DNA of 64,000 nt. It comes from Corynebacterium cystitidis (GTDB taxonomy: Bacteria; Actinomycetota; Actinomycetes; Mycobacteriales; Mycobacteriaceae). Positions 1-7,310 of the stretch are shown here, piece after piece (positions within the stretch are counted from its first letter, which is position 1; each line of letters opens with the position of its first letter). Position numbers and translations under genes: made by a program. The notes under the pieces are model-generated. The model saw only the letters and a program-made list of their open reading frames with translations, was not told the origin of the DNA and did no database searches. The DNA is taken from positions 372,001-436,000 of the forward strand of contig NZ_LT906473.1 of assembly GCF_900187295.1 (NCBI RefSeq). Reading direction: 5' to 3'.

Positions 1-133
1 CGCTCTCGCGCCGGGCAACGATGATGAGGTTATAACCGGCAAGTGCGAGATCGCGGGCGATAGCACGGCCAATGCCCTGGGAAGCGCCGGTGACTAGCGC
101 GTAGGAATCGATGGTGGGGGAGGGAAAAGTCAT
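1..133 (-). CDS. Short-chain dehydrogenase/reductase, N-terminal part (runs off window)
   Basis: The first 44 codons are visible, from an ATG at 133. After a short leader comes a Rossmann nucleotide-binding start, VTGASQGIGRAIA (TGxxxGIG motif), then a strand ending NLIIVARRES, where the arginine after the second beta strand suggests NADP(H). This is the classic N-terminus of an SDR oxidoreductase; substrate cannot be told. It lies 10 bp downstream of the winged-helix regulator gene on the same strand and is probably the last gene of that operon. The C-terminal catalytic Tyr-x-x-x-Lys lies outside the window. Confidence 0.85.
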   Translation of the reverse strand, partial: MTFPSPTIDSYALVTGASQGIGRAIARDLALAGYNLIIVARRES

Positions 134-143
134 GGCCGCCATT

Positions 144-464
144 CTAGCTGTTGGGCGTGCTCTGGCCAGCAATCTCGCGCAGGGCAGCGATGTGACCGTC
201 GAACGCTTCCTTACCTTTTGCGGTGAGCGTGACCCACACAATGTCTTTAGCGCGGCTTGCCCCGTACTCGCGGGACCGGGTGATATAGCCTGCTTCTTCC
301 AACGCACCGAGCTGTTTGGAAAGCGTGGCATCAGAAACCTCAACGGCATCGCGCAGGGCGGAAAAACGCATCTCATAGCGCACATCCCCCTCTACCGCGC
401 CCGCAGCGTTAAGCGCAGCACAAATTTTGAGCCGATTAATGGGGTGAATAACAGGGTCGATCAT
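144..464 (-). CDS. Winged-helix transcriptional regulator (MarR/ArsR-like, single domain)
   Basis: A 106-residue protein that is almost entirely one winged-helix DNA-binding domain. The N-terminus HPINRLKICAAL is the usual first helix of the small HTH family that opens with DPVIHPxxRL. Residues about 34-65 form the helix-turn-helix (SALRDAVEVSDATLSKQLGA) and the following beta wing carries basic residues. No separate ligand domain is present. The ATG overlaps the stop codon of the upstream membrane-protein gene (ATGA), so it is translationally coupled to it. It likely autoregulates this four-gene operon through the tandem inverted repeats at 1329-1367; that link is inference. Confidence 0.85.
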   Translation of the reverse strand: MIDPVIHPINRLKICAALNAAGAVEGDVRYEMRFSALRDAVEVSDATLSKQLGALEEAGYITRSREYGASRAKDIVWVTLTAKGKEAFDGHIAALREIAGQSTPNS

Positions 465-871
465 GGTTGATTATCACGCAGGTAGAGTATCCCGGCGAGC
501 GTGCCGACGATGCCTGCCGCCACCGTCACCCACACCGTTTCATTGGGGCCAACAAAAACAAGTGCCGTGGTCACTAGTGAGGCAATTAAGGCGGGCCAGG
601 ATCCACGGATTTTCGGATCGTCGAAAGGGTCTTCATTCGGGTGAAGCCTGGTGCGCTGCGGGCCGAAAAGCCGGTGGCGCAGGAGGAAAGCGTAGGCGAC
701 GAATACGATGAGGATGCCGAGTGCTAGTAGCCACACAGGCCACGTCAGTGCTGCGGCGAATCCGCCAACTAGTAGGCCAAAGAGTGCATCTGCCCACCGG
801 GTTGGTTGAAACTGGATTGTGCGTTCAACCTCGGCTACCGCATTAAGGTCTGAGTGTGCATTAGTGTCCAC
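461..871 (-). CDS. Small membrane protein, unknown function
   Basis: A 136-residue protein with four hydrophobic segments: two near residues 31-65, two in the last 45 residues, separated by a charged loop rich in Asp and Pro (HPNEDPFDDPKIRG). I chose the GTG at 871 because a GGAG motif lies 8 nt upstream; an in-frame ATG at 889 has no ribosome-binding site. It overlaps the upstream gene by 11 bp and the downstream regulator by 4 bp, so the three are tightly coupled. Such membrane proteins often accompany a small winged-helix regulator; no family name is recognised. Confidence 0.75.
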   Translation of the reverse strand: MDTNAHSDLNAVAEVERTIQFQPTRWADALFGLLVGGFAAALTWPVWLLALGILIVFVAYAFLLRHRLFGPQRTRLHPNEDPFDDPKIRGSWPALIASLVTTALVFVGPNETVWVTVAAGIVGTLAGILYLRDNQP

Positions 872-1304
872 GGCGGAAACTCCATTCAAAAATAAGTCCT
901 AGAGTGATGGCGGTAGCAATACCTGCACCTATTGACCAGGGCAGTGAGCCTTCCGGGATGAGCCTGATTAACACCGACCCCACCGCGTAGACAGCAACTA
1001 CTGTGACGATGGTGCGGGTGGGTTTCTGCCCTGCTTGCAGGTCTTGTCGAGGTGATGGGCGCACAGGCCCGTTGAATTGGACAATCAAGAGAAAAGGAGC
1101 CACTAGCAAGAGTGTCACGACCAGGATGAGGGGCCAGTTGCCTAACTCTAAGTTGGTGGTGGCTACGATCGCGCCACCGATCAGTGCGATCGCCCAGGCG
1201 CTCATCCGATGCAGAGCGCTTGGTTTTGGTGGCTTGGTGTGGCTAATTGTTGCCAGTGCCTCGCGTGCATCGGCCACCGTGACCGGTTCGTCCGTTGTCT
1301 CCAT
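861..1304 (-). CDS. Small membrane protein, unknown function (first gene of operon)
   Basis: About 147 residues with four predicted membrane segments in two pairs joined by a basic loop (RPSPRQDLQAGQKP). The N-terminal 35 residues are hydrophilic. The ATG at 1304 (METTDEP) is preferred because GGAG lies 6 nt upstream; an ATG three codons earlier sits on top of that site, and one at 1352 has none. It resembles the next gene in topology, so the two may form a heteromeric membrane complex (inference). Its promoter overlaps the tandem inverted repeats at 1329-1367. Confidence 0.7.
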   Translation of the reverse strand: METTDEPVTVADAREALATISHTKPPKPSALHRMSAWAIALIGGAIVATTNLELGNWPLILVVTLLLVAPFLLIVQFNGPVRPSPRQDLQAGQKPTRTIVTVVAVYAVGSVLIRLIPEGSLPWSIGAGIATAITLGLIFEWSFRRGH

Positions 1305-1328
1305 CAACTCCATCCTTATAGTCTTTAT

Positions 1329-1371
1329 TTTCCGATATAGAAAGTATCTCACTTTCCTCTATGGAAAACAA
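1329..1371 (-). promoter_or_regulatory. Promoter with two tandem operator-like inverted repeats
   Basis: On the minus strand TTGTTT (1371-1366) and GATACT (1348-1343) are spaced by 17 nt and make a plausible sigma-A promoter. Two 15-bp inverted repeats of the form TTTCC-N5-RGAAA overlap it: TTTCCGATATAGAAA at 1329-1343 and TTTCCTCTATGGAAA at 1353-1367, starts 24 bp apart. A regulator bound here would block the promoter. The winged-helix protein encoded in the operon is the obvious candidate. Confidence 0.6.
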
Positions 1372-1944
1372 GGGACTGTTGTTCTGATTTTCAACCCAAT
1401 GCGGACGAAAGTAGTCCCGGTGGGTGGAATCACAGAAAAGAATGTGGAGATCTATGTCACAAAACTTGACAAATTGAAAAATATAGATTCAGCAAAAGTG
1501 GAACAAAAATTAGTGCTGAATTGAACGCAAAAAACCAGGCATGATCGGACATTCGGGGAGCTAAAATTCGGGCGGAAAACTCCCTTTCCGGGAAAGGGTA
1601 ACCATGCAACGGGACCGGTCGATCATGGCTGCTGAATGTCCTGAAAAGCCAGGTAGAAGTATGTTTATGCACATTTTATATCTGGCTAAATTGTGCAACT
1701 TCTAGCAACAATCAATGTCCGTGCTGCTGTGTAGAAAGTTGATCGACTGAGGTGATCGTAGTTGAGAGCAAAAACAAGCGGGCAATTACAAACTTATTTT
1801 GAAGTTCGTTTTGGCTACGAATCGCTTCTGTCGGCGAGGCGCGAGAGAAAAAGTTTGAAGAACCTGGTCTGGATTTGCACCCCCCAATAAGGGCTAAGTA
1901 GCATCAAAGGTGCAAGTTCAAAACATCAAGAAAGGAAAGCAAGA
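1372..1944. other. Intergenic region without recognisable gene
   Basis: About 570 bp, AT-rich, with no ORF I would defend. It contains a perfect 8-1-8 inverted repeat, CCCTTTCC G GGAAAGGG, at 1582-1598. It presumably contains the promoter of the 35-codon ORF; TTGCAC near 1875 with TAGCAT 18 nt later is one weak candidate. Confidence 0.5.
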
Positions 1945-2052
1945 ATGAACATCGTCAAGACTTACGCAAAGAACATCTTCGCCAGGGCTCTCGAGCACAA
2001 GGATTCCTTCGCAATCGCGGCAGGCAATCTGAACGCTCACAAGCACGACTAA
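1945..2052 (+). CDS. 35-residue micro-ORF, basic, His-rich C-terminus
   Basis: ATG at 1945 opens a 35-codon reading frame starting MNIVKTYAKNIFARAL and ending NLNAHKHD. A strong ribosome-binding site (AAAGGAAAG) lies 8-9 nt upstream, codon use matches the local genes, and a Rho-independent terminator follows 85 bp later. The N-terminal half alternates Lys/Arg with hydrophobic residues, as an amphipathic helix would. The frame lies alone in its own transcription unit. Corynebacteria are known to encode very small abundant envelope peptides (PorA, PorH) in this style, but I see no sequence match. Function unknown. Confidence 0.6.
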   Translation: MNIVKTYAKNIFARALEHKDSFAIAAGNLNAHKHD

Positions 2053-2077
2053 GAACTAAGAACTAAGAACTAAGAAA
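2050..2077 (+). repeat. 7-bp tandem repeat (TAAGAAC)
   Basis: Three copies of TAAGAAC and one TAAGAAA begin at the stop codon of the 35-codon ORF. Since 7 is not a multiple of 3, the array places TAA stops in all three frames straight after the peptide. Confidence 0.8.
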
Positions 2078-2136
2078 CAAGAAGAAGCGACTGAGTAGTA
2101 GAAAACGCAACTAAACCTTCGCGTTCTCCGCTGCAC

Positions 2137-2170
2137 GGCCTCTGCCCACACCGGGTAGGAGGTCTTTTTT
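2137..2170 (+). terminator. Rho-independent terminator
   Basis: GGCCTC (2137-2142) pairs with GAGGTC (2159-2164, one G-U), extended by GCCC/GGGT inside, and is followed by six T. It ends the transcript of the 35-codon ORF and faces the convergent methyltransferase gene. Confidence 0.75.
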
Positions 2171-2190
2171 ATTGCTTTGGCTAATACCCG

Positions 2191-2937
2191 CTAAGTCACT
2201 TTCCAGATAGCCAACACGAAACGCATGGTCACGCGGATAGTGATGGTTTCTTCTGGGCCAACTTTTTTATCGATCGCATCAAATAACCCTGGGCCGTACT
2301 CGTCGACATGCATTGAAAGCTCGGCTTTCAGTGAATCGCGGTCTAATTCGCGCTCATCACTAAACCCACTGTGCCTGAGTTGGGGCTGTGCGCCGATGCG
2401 AAACGCCTCGCCCAGTTTCATCCCAAAAGACTCGCCCATGCGGTTCGGGTTATATTCTGGTGCGTCCGGGATGGCTGCCACCAGTTCTTCCATCACATCC
2501 ACATGCTTGTACACCGGGGAAGCCATAATGACGGTCTGGCGGGCTAAAGAGTGTAGTTTTTCCACGGCTGCACCGTCGCGGATTGCGGGGCACCGGTTGG
2601 CTATTACCAGGTCATAGCCGTCGGCAAGCTCTTCCGGCACTCCGGTAGTCCAGTCATGCTGGATGAAGGTGAGGTTGTCGGGGGCGTCGTTACGCGCAAG
2701 CTCGATCATGCGTGCCGACGAATCCACACCCACCCCATGCGCAATCTTGTCTGCCATGGTGTTGAGGTGCCAGCCCGGCCCGCAGCACACATCAAGGACT
2801 GTGCCGCCGTGGGGGATGGCATCGAATTCTTCTAATGCTGCAAGAAGGTCATCATTGTGCCGGTGTTTTAAACGCTTGTAGAAAGAATCAGCGATGAGAT
2901 CCCACCGGGATTGCCCCGTGGGTTGCCCCGTGGACAT
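2191..2937 (-). CDS. Class I SAM-dependent methyltransferase
   Basis: A 248-residue single-domain protein. Motif I, GGTVLDVCCGPGWHLNTM (residues about 44-61), and the following acidic GVGVDSS are the SAM-binding elements of Rossmann-fold methyltransferases; a motif II-like stretch LVIANRCPAI follows. The N-terminus WDLIADSFYKRLKHRHND fits ubiquinone/arsenite-type Methyltransf_11 or _25 proteins. Substrate unknown. The ATG at 2937 has AAGGAG 6-7 nt upstream. It is monocistronic and converges on the micro-ORF unit. Confidence 0.85.
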   Translation of the reverse strand: MSTGQPTGQSRWDLIADSFYKRLKHRHNDDLLAALEEFDAIPHGGTVLDVCCGPGWHLNTMADKIAHGVGVDSSARMIELARNDAPDNLTFIQHDWTTGVPEELADGYDLVIANRCPAIRDGAAVEKLHSLARQTVIMASPVYKHVDVMEELVAAIPDAPEYNPNRMGESFGMKLGEAFRIGAQPQLRHSGFSDERELDRDSLKAELSMHVDEYGPGLFDAIDKKVGPEETITIRVTMRFVLAIWKVT

Positions 2938-3276
2938 GAGGTTACTCCTTAATCAGATACTTAAGTCAGGTGCCTAGTCAGGAATATTGTTCAGTTCCAG
3001 CCACTCTAACACGTATTCAATTGATCATTCGATTAATGATGTGGGGAGGGTGTGTATCTTTGGGTCGTGTTGGTGATCATGGCGCCTTGAAACGGAAGGC
3101 AGTCACGGACGATAACCAAAGCGGGCCGTTGCACGTTCCTTTCTGGTGGTAGTCCCCGGTCCTAGCTAATTGGTGTAAGCAGGGCAGTGTAAGCAGGGCC
3201 GGAGTTTTAAAATTCGCATTGACCAGAATTGGTGAAAGTGGCATACTCGAGCACAATGGAAGAAAGGATCAGGTGA
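2938..3276. other. Intergenic region with direct repeat
   Basis: No gene recognised. A 13-bp direct repeat GTGTAAGCAGGGC occurs at 3173-3185 and 3187-3199, just upstream of the promoter at 3219-3247. The first half is AT-rich (TCAATTGATCATTCGATTAA, about 3017-3036) and may hold the methyltransferase promoter. Confidence 0.5.
3219..3247 (+). promoter_or_regulatory. Sigma-A-type promoter
   Basis: TTGACC (3219-3224) and CATACT (3242-3247) are separated by exactly 17 nt. Transcription would start near 3254, giving a short leader before the ATG at 3277 of the DUF2335 reading frame. Confidence 0.7.
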
Positions 3277-3926
3277 ATGGGCGATGACCATCACACCACC
3301 CAGCATCCCAACCCGGAAAAGCTCTCGATGACCTACCTGCCGTCGCGTCGGACAACAAAAATAGCGACACCCATCCCCACGGCGAGCGACGTTATCGGGA
3401 AGACCTGGACGCTCACAGGAGACTGTCTCAGCTCAGCGATGAAGCGATACTTGGAGATCTACTAGACGCAGGGAACGAAGGAGCGCAGGTCGAAGCCATC
3501 GCTCACCTTGTTGCCGAGCGTTACTCGGGTCCGCTGCCACCCGCGCGTGAGCTAGCCCAGTACAACGAAGTACATCCCAAAGCTGTGGAAATAATCCTGG
3601 GCATGGCAGATCGTACTAACAAAGCACTGGTCCGCAGACACGAAGCGGAAGCCGACGCTATCACAACAAACTCGCGGATAGATGAGAAAGCCGTGCCACG
3701 AGGACAGTGGCTTTCTGCGATGCTTATTGTCTGTCTGTTTGCGTTAACTCTAGTGGCGCTTATCCTCGATCGCGGATGGGCTGTAGCACTGTTCGGAGTT
3801 GGTGGGCTGAGCCTGATGTTGATGAATACCCTGCCTACTTTGATGAATCGAAACCACAAGGCTGGCTTACCTGATCCTTCGGAAGAAGAAGGAGAGGAAA
3901 AGCCTGAAAGCCCGGAAAACGGTTAG
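3277..3926 (+). pseudogene. DUF2335 membrane protein, frameshifted near the 5' end
   Basis: The ATG at 3277 has a good ribosome-binding site (AAGGA, 9 nt upstream) and a strong promoter, but its frame ends at 3465 as nonsense. The DUF2335 sequence lies one base back in frame: from 3288 it reads through LDDLPAVASDNK and LLDAGNEGAQVEAIAHL to the family hallmark ERYSGPLPPARELAQYNEV, then two membrane helices (about 3706-3840) and an acidic C-terminus, stopping at 3926. That frame has no ATG, GTG or TTG before 3585, inside the conserved domain. So one base is missing between about 3290 and 3330; the AAAA run near 3317-3320 is the likely spot. Either a broken gene, an assembly error, or a -1 frameshift. 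Confidence 0.75.
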
Positions 3927-4086
3927 TGAGATCACGATCCGGGCCTTCCGGGTGTTGGCTGGCGGGAATACATCGAAGTGAAATACCAGGTTGGCATTCC
4001 TATTCAGCTTAACGGGTATTCAACGGGACGAAGTGTGAGTGGCCCAATTTTCGCTGATCCTGCGGCTTAGCGTGAGGAGGTGCAGA

Positions 4087-4100
4087 CCTGCTTAAGCAGG
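4087..4100. repeat. 14-bp perfect palindrome
   Basis: CCTGCTTAAGCAGG reads the same on both strands. It lies between the DUF2335 gene and tRNA-Arg and is followed by a short direct repeat containing CATTTTGTCCCTT. Role unknown. Confidence 0.5.
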
Positions 4101-4171
4101 CTGAAAGCACACATTTTGTCCCTTAAGCCCATTTTGTCCCTTCAGTCCAGCCTCGCGGCTGCCTAAAACAC

Positions 4172-4210
4172 AAAACCCCCACTACCTCCTAAAACACGTG
4201 GTAGTAGGGG
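4172..4210 (-). terminator. Rho-independent terminator of tRNA-Arg
   Basis: On the minus strand CCCCTACTACC pairs with GGTAGTGGGG (one bulge) and is followed by GTTTTG, about 13 nt beyond the tRNA 3' end. Confidence 0.75.
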
Positions 4211-4222
4211 TGTGGCCTGAAG

Positions 4223-4296
4223 CGCCCCCAGCAGGATTCGAACCCGCGACCCACCGGGTAGAAGCCGGTTGCTCTCATCCACTGAGCTATAGGGGC
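4223..4296 (-). tRNA. tRNA-Arg (anticodon TCT)
   Basis: A 74-nt cloverleaf. The acceptor stem pairs GCCCCTA with TGGGGGC, then discriminator G. The D-arm contains AGCTCAGTGGATGAGAGC. The anticodon stem CCGG/CCGG holds the loop CTTCTAC, giving anticodon TCT (AGA codons). The T-arm is CGCGGGTTCGAATCCTGCT. CCA is not encoded. Confidence 0.95.
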
Positions 4297-4425
4297 AGTG
4301 AGACAGTAGTTTAGCGCATGCTTGCTCCGAGTCGCATTTCCCCACCATTGTCCACCATCAGCCACCATTGTCCACCGTCGTGCCTAGTTCGGCCAAACCA
4401 AGCGTGGCCACTATCGTGTACAACT

Positions 4426-6501
4426 ATGTCCACAAAACAGGCGGTCCGTTCAACGTGGCCGATCTATCTGGCCACGATCCTGGTGGCTGCAGTAGTCGCT
4501 GGTTCTATTTCCTATAGTTTTTTGGCCGAATCTTTGGCGGCGTTGGGGATCCCTGATCCTGGCCCTGCCACCACCTTCGGTCTGCCCGCACTGCGCGGCG
4601 CCGGTTGGTTGTTGGCGGCGCTGTCGATCGGCTCATTTTTGTTCAGCGCATTCCTGATCCCGCCGGATGGCAAGGACCTCAATGAAGCCGAGCTGACTGT
4701 CGACGGGCACATCGCGGCACGCACGGGTGCTTCCGCAGCGGCCGGGATGGGCCTCATTGGCCTGGTGATGATCCCCATGGTCATGTCCGATACGTCAGGC
4801 ACACCTCTTGGGCAGGTATTTTTCCAGCCTACCGCGTGGGCTGCTGCATTAGAGTTGCTGGCAGAGGCAGTGGTGTGGTTGATTGTGACGATCATCGCAG
4901 CTCTTGTTGCTTTCTTCGGTTTTATTCGCAGCCAGTGGGCTGCGCAGCCGGCTTTATTGATCGGTGCGGTGGTGATGATCGTCCCGCTTGGTATGGCAGG
5001 CCATGCCGCTACCGGCGGTGACCATGACTACGGCACCAACGCTTACCTGTGGCACTTGATTTTTATGGCGGTGTGGATCGGTGGATTGCTAGCGCTGGCT
5101 GCCCACGGGCGCCGCCTTGGGCCTCATATGGAAAAAGGGGTCGCGCGTTATTCGCGCATCGCACTATTTTCGTTTATCACTGTGGCGATCTCAGGTGTGG
5201 TGGCAACAGTAATCCGCATCCAACCCGAGGACCTTTTTAGCACACGGTATGGGCTGATCATCGTGGCAAAAATCGTCGGCACGCTCTTGCTTGGCTTATT
5301 TGGTTTTGCTCACCGTCAGCTGACTATTCCAAAGCTTAACGACGATAAATCCGCCTTCGTTCGTCTTGCTGTTGTAGAAGTGCTGATCATGGCTGCGGTG
5401 GCTGGTATTGCTGTGACAATGGGGCGTACACCACCACCGCCTCCGAGAGACCCCAACCTGACCGCGATGCAGATTCAGATGGGCTACAACCTGTATGAAG
5501 CACCGTCAATCGGAGTAGTGTTTACCACCTGGCGTTTTGAGATCCTGTTTACGGTGCTGGCTATTCTGGCGGCAGGCTACTACTTGTGGCTGCTGCGCCG
5601 AGTAGAAAACTGGAACCACAAATACACTTTCTGGTGGCTGCTGGGTTGCGCCACTCTGGCAATTACTACCAGCTCTGGCATTGGTATGTATATGCCTTCG
5701 GGGTATGCAATGCACATGGTCGGCCACATGATTTTATCCATGGTGGTGCCGCTGTTCTTGGTGTTGGGCGCACCACTGACATTGGTACGTCAGGCTTTTC
5801 CCGAAGATGGTTTTAACCCTCGGGCGTGGGCCATCGCGCTGCAGAACTCTAAGTTCATCCAGATCATCACGTACCCGCCGGTCTCCACCCTGCAGTTTAT
5901 TTTCGTCTTCTACGTGTTGTATATGTTCCCGGACTTTTACTCTTTAGCTATTTCAGAGCATGCAGGGCACGTGTTGATGAACGTCGCTTTCCTGGTATCC
6001 GGCTACTTCTATTTCTGGGAGTTGGTGGGGGTTGACTATATCAAGGGCCGCAAACGCACCCCGATTCGTTTGCTGTGGTTGTGGATTTCCATGCCGGCTC
6101 ACCTCTTTATGGGTGTGTACCTCATGCAGCTCAACACTGTGATGGGAGAAGAGTTCTACCTCTCCCTTGACTTGCCATGGAACCCGGACTTGCTGCGCGA
6201 CCAGAAAAATGGTGGCGGTATCGCTTGGGCTTCCGGCTCTTTCCCGCTGATCCTGGTATTTGGCATGCTGTTTGTCTCTTGGCGGCGTGAGGATAAGGAA
6301 GAAACCACCCAGGTGGATAAGAAATTAGACACCGAGGGCGACGATGAGTGGGAGGCCTATAACAAAATGCTTGCCGACGCCGCCGCCCGGGACAGGGCCC
6401 GCGAAGAAGCTGAGCGGCCGTCGATAAGCGCTGCTCAACGCCGTACGACGGGGATTGTGCGCCGAGATCATACTACAGATCCCAACGACCGCAATACATG
6501 A
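4426..6501 (+). CDS. ctaG: CopD/CtaG fusion: copper-related cytochrome oxidase assembly membrane protein
   Basis: A 691-residue protein with about 14-16 membrane helices. The first half resembles CopD (copper import), with GHAATGGDHDYG and a helix starting WHLIFMAVWIGGL. The second half is the caa3-type CtaG domain used in copper delivery to cytochrome oxidase, with GYAMHMVGHMILSMVVPLF and histidines such as EHAGHVLMN and MPAHLFMGV. This fusion is common in actinobacteria. A long charged tail follows the last helix. I chose the ATG at 4426: it lies about 8 nt after a TATCGT -10 element with no SD, so the mRNA may be leaderless; upstream codons from 4318 read as untranslated DNA. Confidence 0.85.
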   Translation: MSTKQAVRSTWPIYLATILVAAVVAGSISYSFLAESLAALGIPDPGPATTFGLPALRGAGWLLAALSIGSFLFSAFLIPPDGKDLNEAELTVDGHIAARTGASAAAGMGLIGLVMIPMVMSDTSGTPLGQVFFQPTAWAAALELLAEAVVWLIVTIIAALVAFFGFIRSQWAAQPALLIGAVVMIVPLGMAGHAATGGDHDYGTNAYLWHLIFMAVWIGGLLALAAHGRRLGPHMEKGVARYSRIALFSFITVAISGVVATVIRIQPEDLFSTRYGLIIVAKIVGTLLLGLFGFAHRQLTIPKLNDDKSAFVRLAVVEVLIMAAVAGIAVTMGRTPPPPPRDPNLTAMQIQMGYNLYEAPSIGVVFTTWRFEILFTVLAILAAGYYLWLLRRVENWNHKYTFWWLLGCATLAITTSSGIGMYMPSGYAMHMVGHMILSMVVPLFLVLGAPLTLVRQAFPEDGFNPRAWAIALQNSKFIQIITYPPVSTLQFIFVFYVLYMFPDFYSLAISEHAGHVLMNVAFLVSGYFYFWELVGVDYIKGRKRTPIRLLWLWISMPAHLFMGVYLMQLNTVMGEEFYLSLDLPWNPDLLRDQKNGGGIAWASGSFPLILVFGMLFVSWRREDKEETTQVDKKLDTEGDDEWEAYNKMLADAAARDRAREEAERPSISAAQRRTTGIVRRDHTTDPNDRNT

Positions 6502-6520
6502 CGAGGAATGTGACCTATTT

Positions 6521-6547
6521 CTGTGGATAACGCAGGGTTATCCACAG
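6521..6547. promoter_or_regulatory. Pair of perfect DnaA boxes in inverted orientation
   Basis: TGTGGATAA (6522-6530) and TTATCCACA (6538-6546) are both exact matches to the DnaA-box consensus. With flanking bases they form an 11-5-11 inverted repeat. They sit 20 bp after the ctaG stop and about 95 bp before the SSB gene start. They could bind DnaA as regulator of the SSB gene; no T-run follows, so a terminator is less likely. Confidence 0.7.
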
Positions 6548-6641
6548 ATTTCAAAAGTGCGCAAACGCCGAGTGCACAGTTGAGTAACAATCAGCAGTAG
6601 TCGCCTCGACCGAGGCGACAAGACTCAACAAAGGAGCAAAC

Positions 6642-7235
6642 ATGGCAAGGCACATCACCACAATTTCTGGCAACCTCACGCACGACCCCTTCTTCGAACA
6701 AACCCGAAATACGAAGGCCGATCTGTGCAAGCTGCGTCTGGCTAGTTCGCGTCGCGTGCGCGCTACGTCAACCCGCAAGTTGAACTACAACGAAACGGCG
6801 CCGGACGGGGTGAAGACCTTCACGCATGAAGGAGAAACGTGGGTGGAAGAAGATACCTGGACCGACGTAGATACCCTCTATCTGGATGTTGAATGTTGGG
6901 GCGAACTCGCCGTCAACGTGAAAGCCTGCCTGTTCCGCGGAGCTCCCGTGACAGTGACTGGCCAGTTAGTAACAGACCAGTGGGAAGTCACCGACGACCA
7001 GGGCAACACCATCACCCGCTCCAAAATTAAGATGCGGGCCACCGAAGTTGCGTTTGACCTGTCACGCCATCAAATTGCGTCAGCGAAAACGGCCGGTACC
7101 ACGCATGCGCCGGAGGGCATGGAGGCACCGAAAATACAAAGCGCAGAAGACCTCCTCGCTAAACAGCTCAAGGAAGCACAGGGGGATGCGTCGACAAGCG
7201 ACTACTTCGCGGAAGCTGAGGCTGTCTCGGTTTAG
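6642..7235 (+). CDS. ssb: Single-stranded DNA-binding protein paralogue
   Basis: A 197-residue protein with an N-terminal OB-fold of the SSB family: ITTISGNLTHDP at the start, LRLASSRRV, then LYLDVECWGELAVNVKACLF and GAPVTVTGQLVTDQW. Compared with housekeeping SSB it has a shorter tail and ends AEAEAVSV, lacking the acidic DDxPF tip that recruits repair proteins. It is therefore probably a second, specialised SSB. ATG 6642 has AAAGGAG 6 nt upstream. A perfect DnaA-box pair lies upstream and ettA follows 75 bp later. Confidence 0.85.
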   Translation: MARHITTISGNLTHDPFFEQTRNTKADLCKLRLASSRRVRATSTRKLNYNETAPDGVKTFTHEGETWVEEDTWTDVDTLYLDVECWGELAVNVKACLFRGAPVTVTGQLVTDQWEVTDDQGNTITRSKIKMRATEVAFDLSRHQIASAKTAGTTHAPEGMEAPKIQSAEDLLAKQLKEAQGDASTSDYFAEAEAVSV

Positions 7236-7265
7236 CCGAAGTACGGTTGTCGGGCACGTGATGTA

Positions 7266-7309
7266 CCCTTTGTGTTGATTGATACAACGTAAATTGCAAA
7301 GGGGTTTTT
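7266..7309 (+). promoter_or_regulatory. Hairpin burying the ettA ribosome-binding site, followed by U5
   Basis: CCCTTTG (7266-7272) is the exact complement of CAAAGGG (7297-7303), and the second arm contains the ettA Shine-Dalgarno sequence AAAGGGG. TTTTT (7305-7309) follows, one base before the GTG start. A second pairing, GTTG/CAAC, lies inside the loop. The element could be the ssb terminator, a translational switch for EttA, or both. Confidence 0.5.
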
Positions 7310-7310
7310 C

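Noticed and set aside
1003..1524. 173-codon plus-strand ORF over the membrane-protein gene
   Set aside because: Most of it is antisense to the membrane protein; its tail crosses the promoter/operator region and has no SD.
2970..3152. 60-codon ORF between the methyltransferase and DUF2335 genes
   Set aside because: No SD, no similarity, Trp/Gly-rich composition typical of chance frames.
6521..6547. DnaA-box pair as a replication origin
   Set aside because: Only two boxes, no dnaA/dnaN neighbours, no AT-rich unwinding region; more likely a regulatory or titration site.
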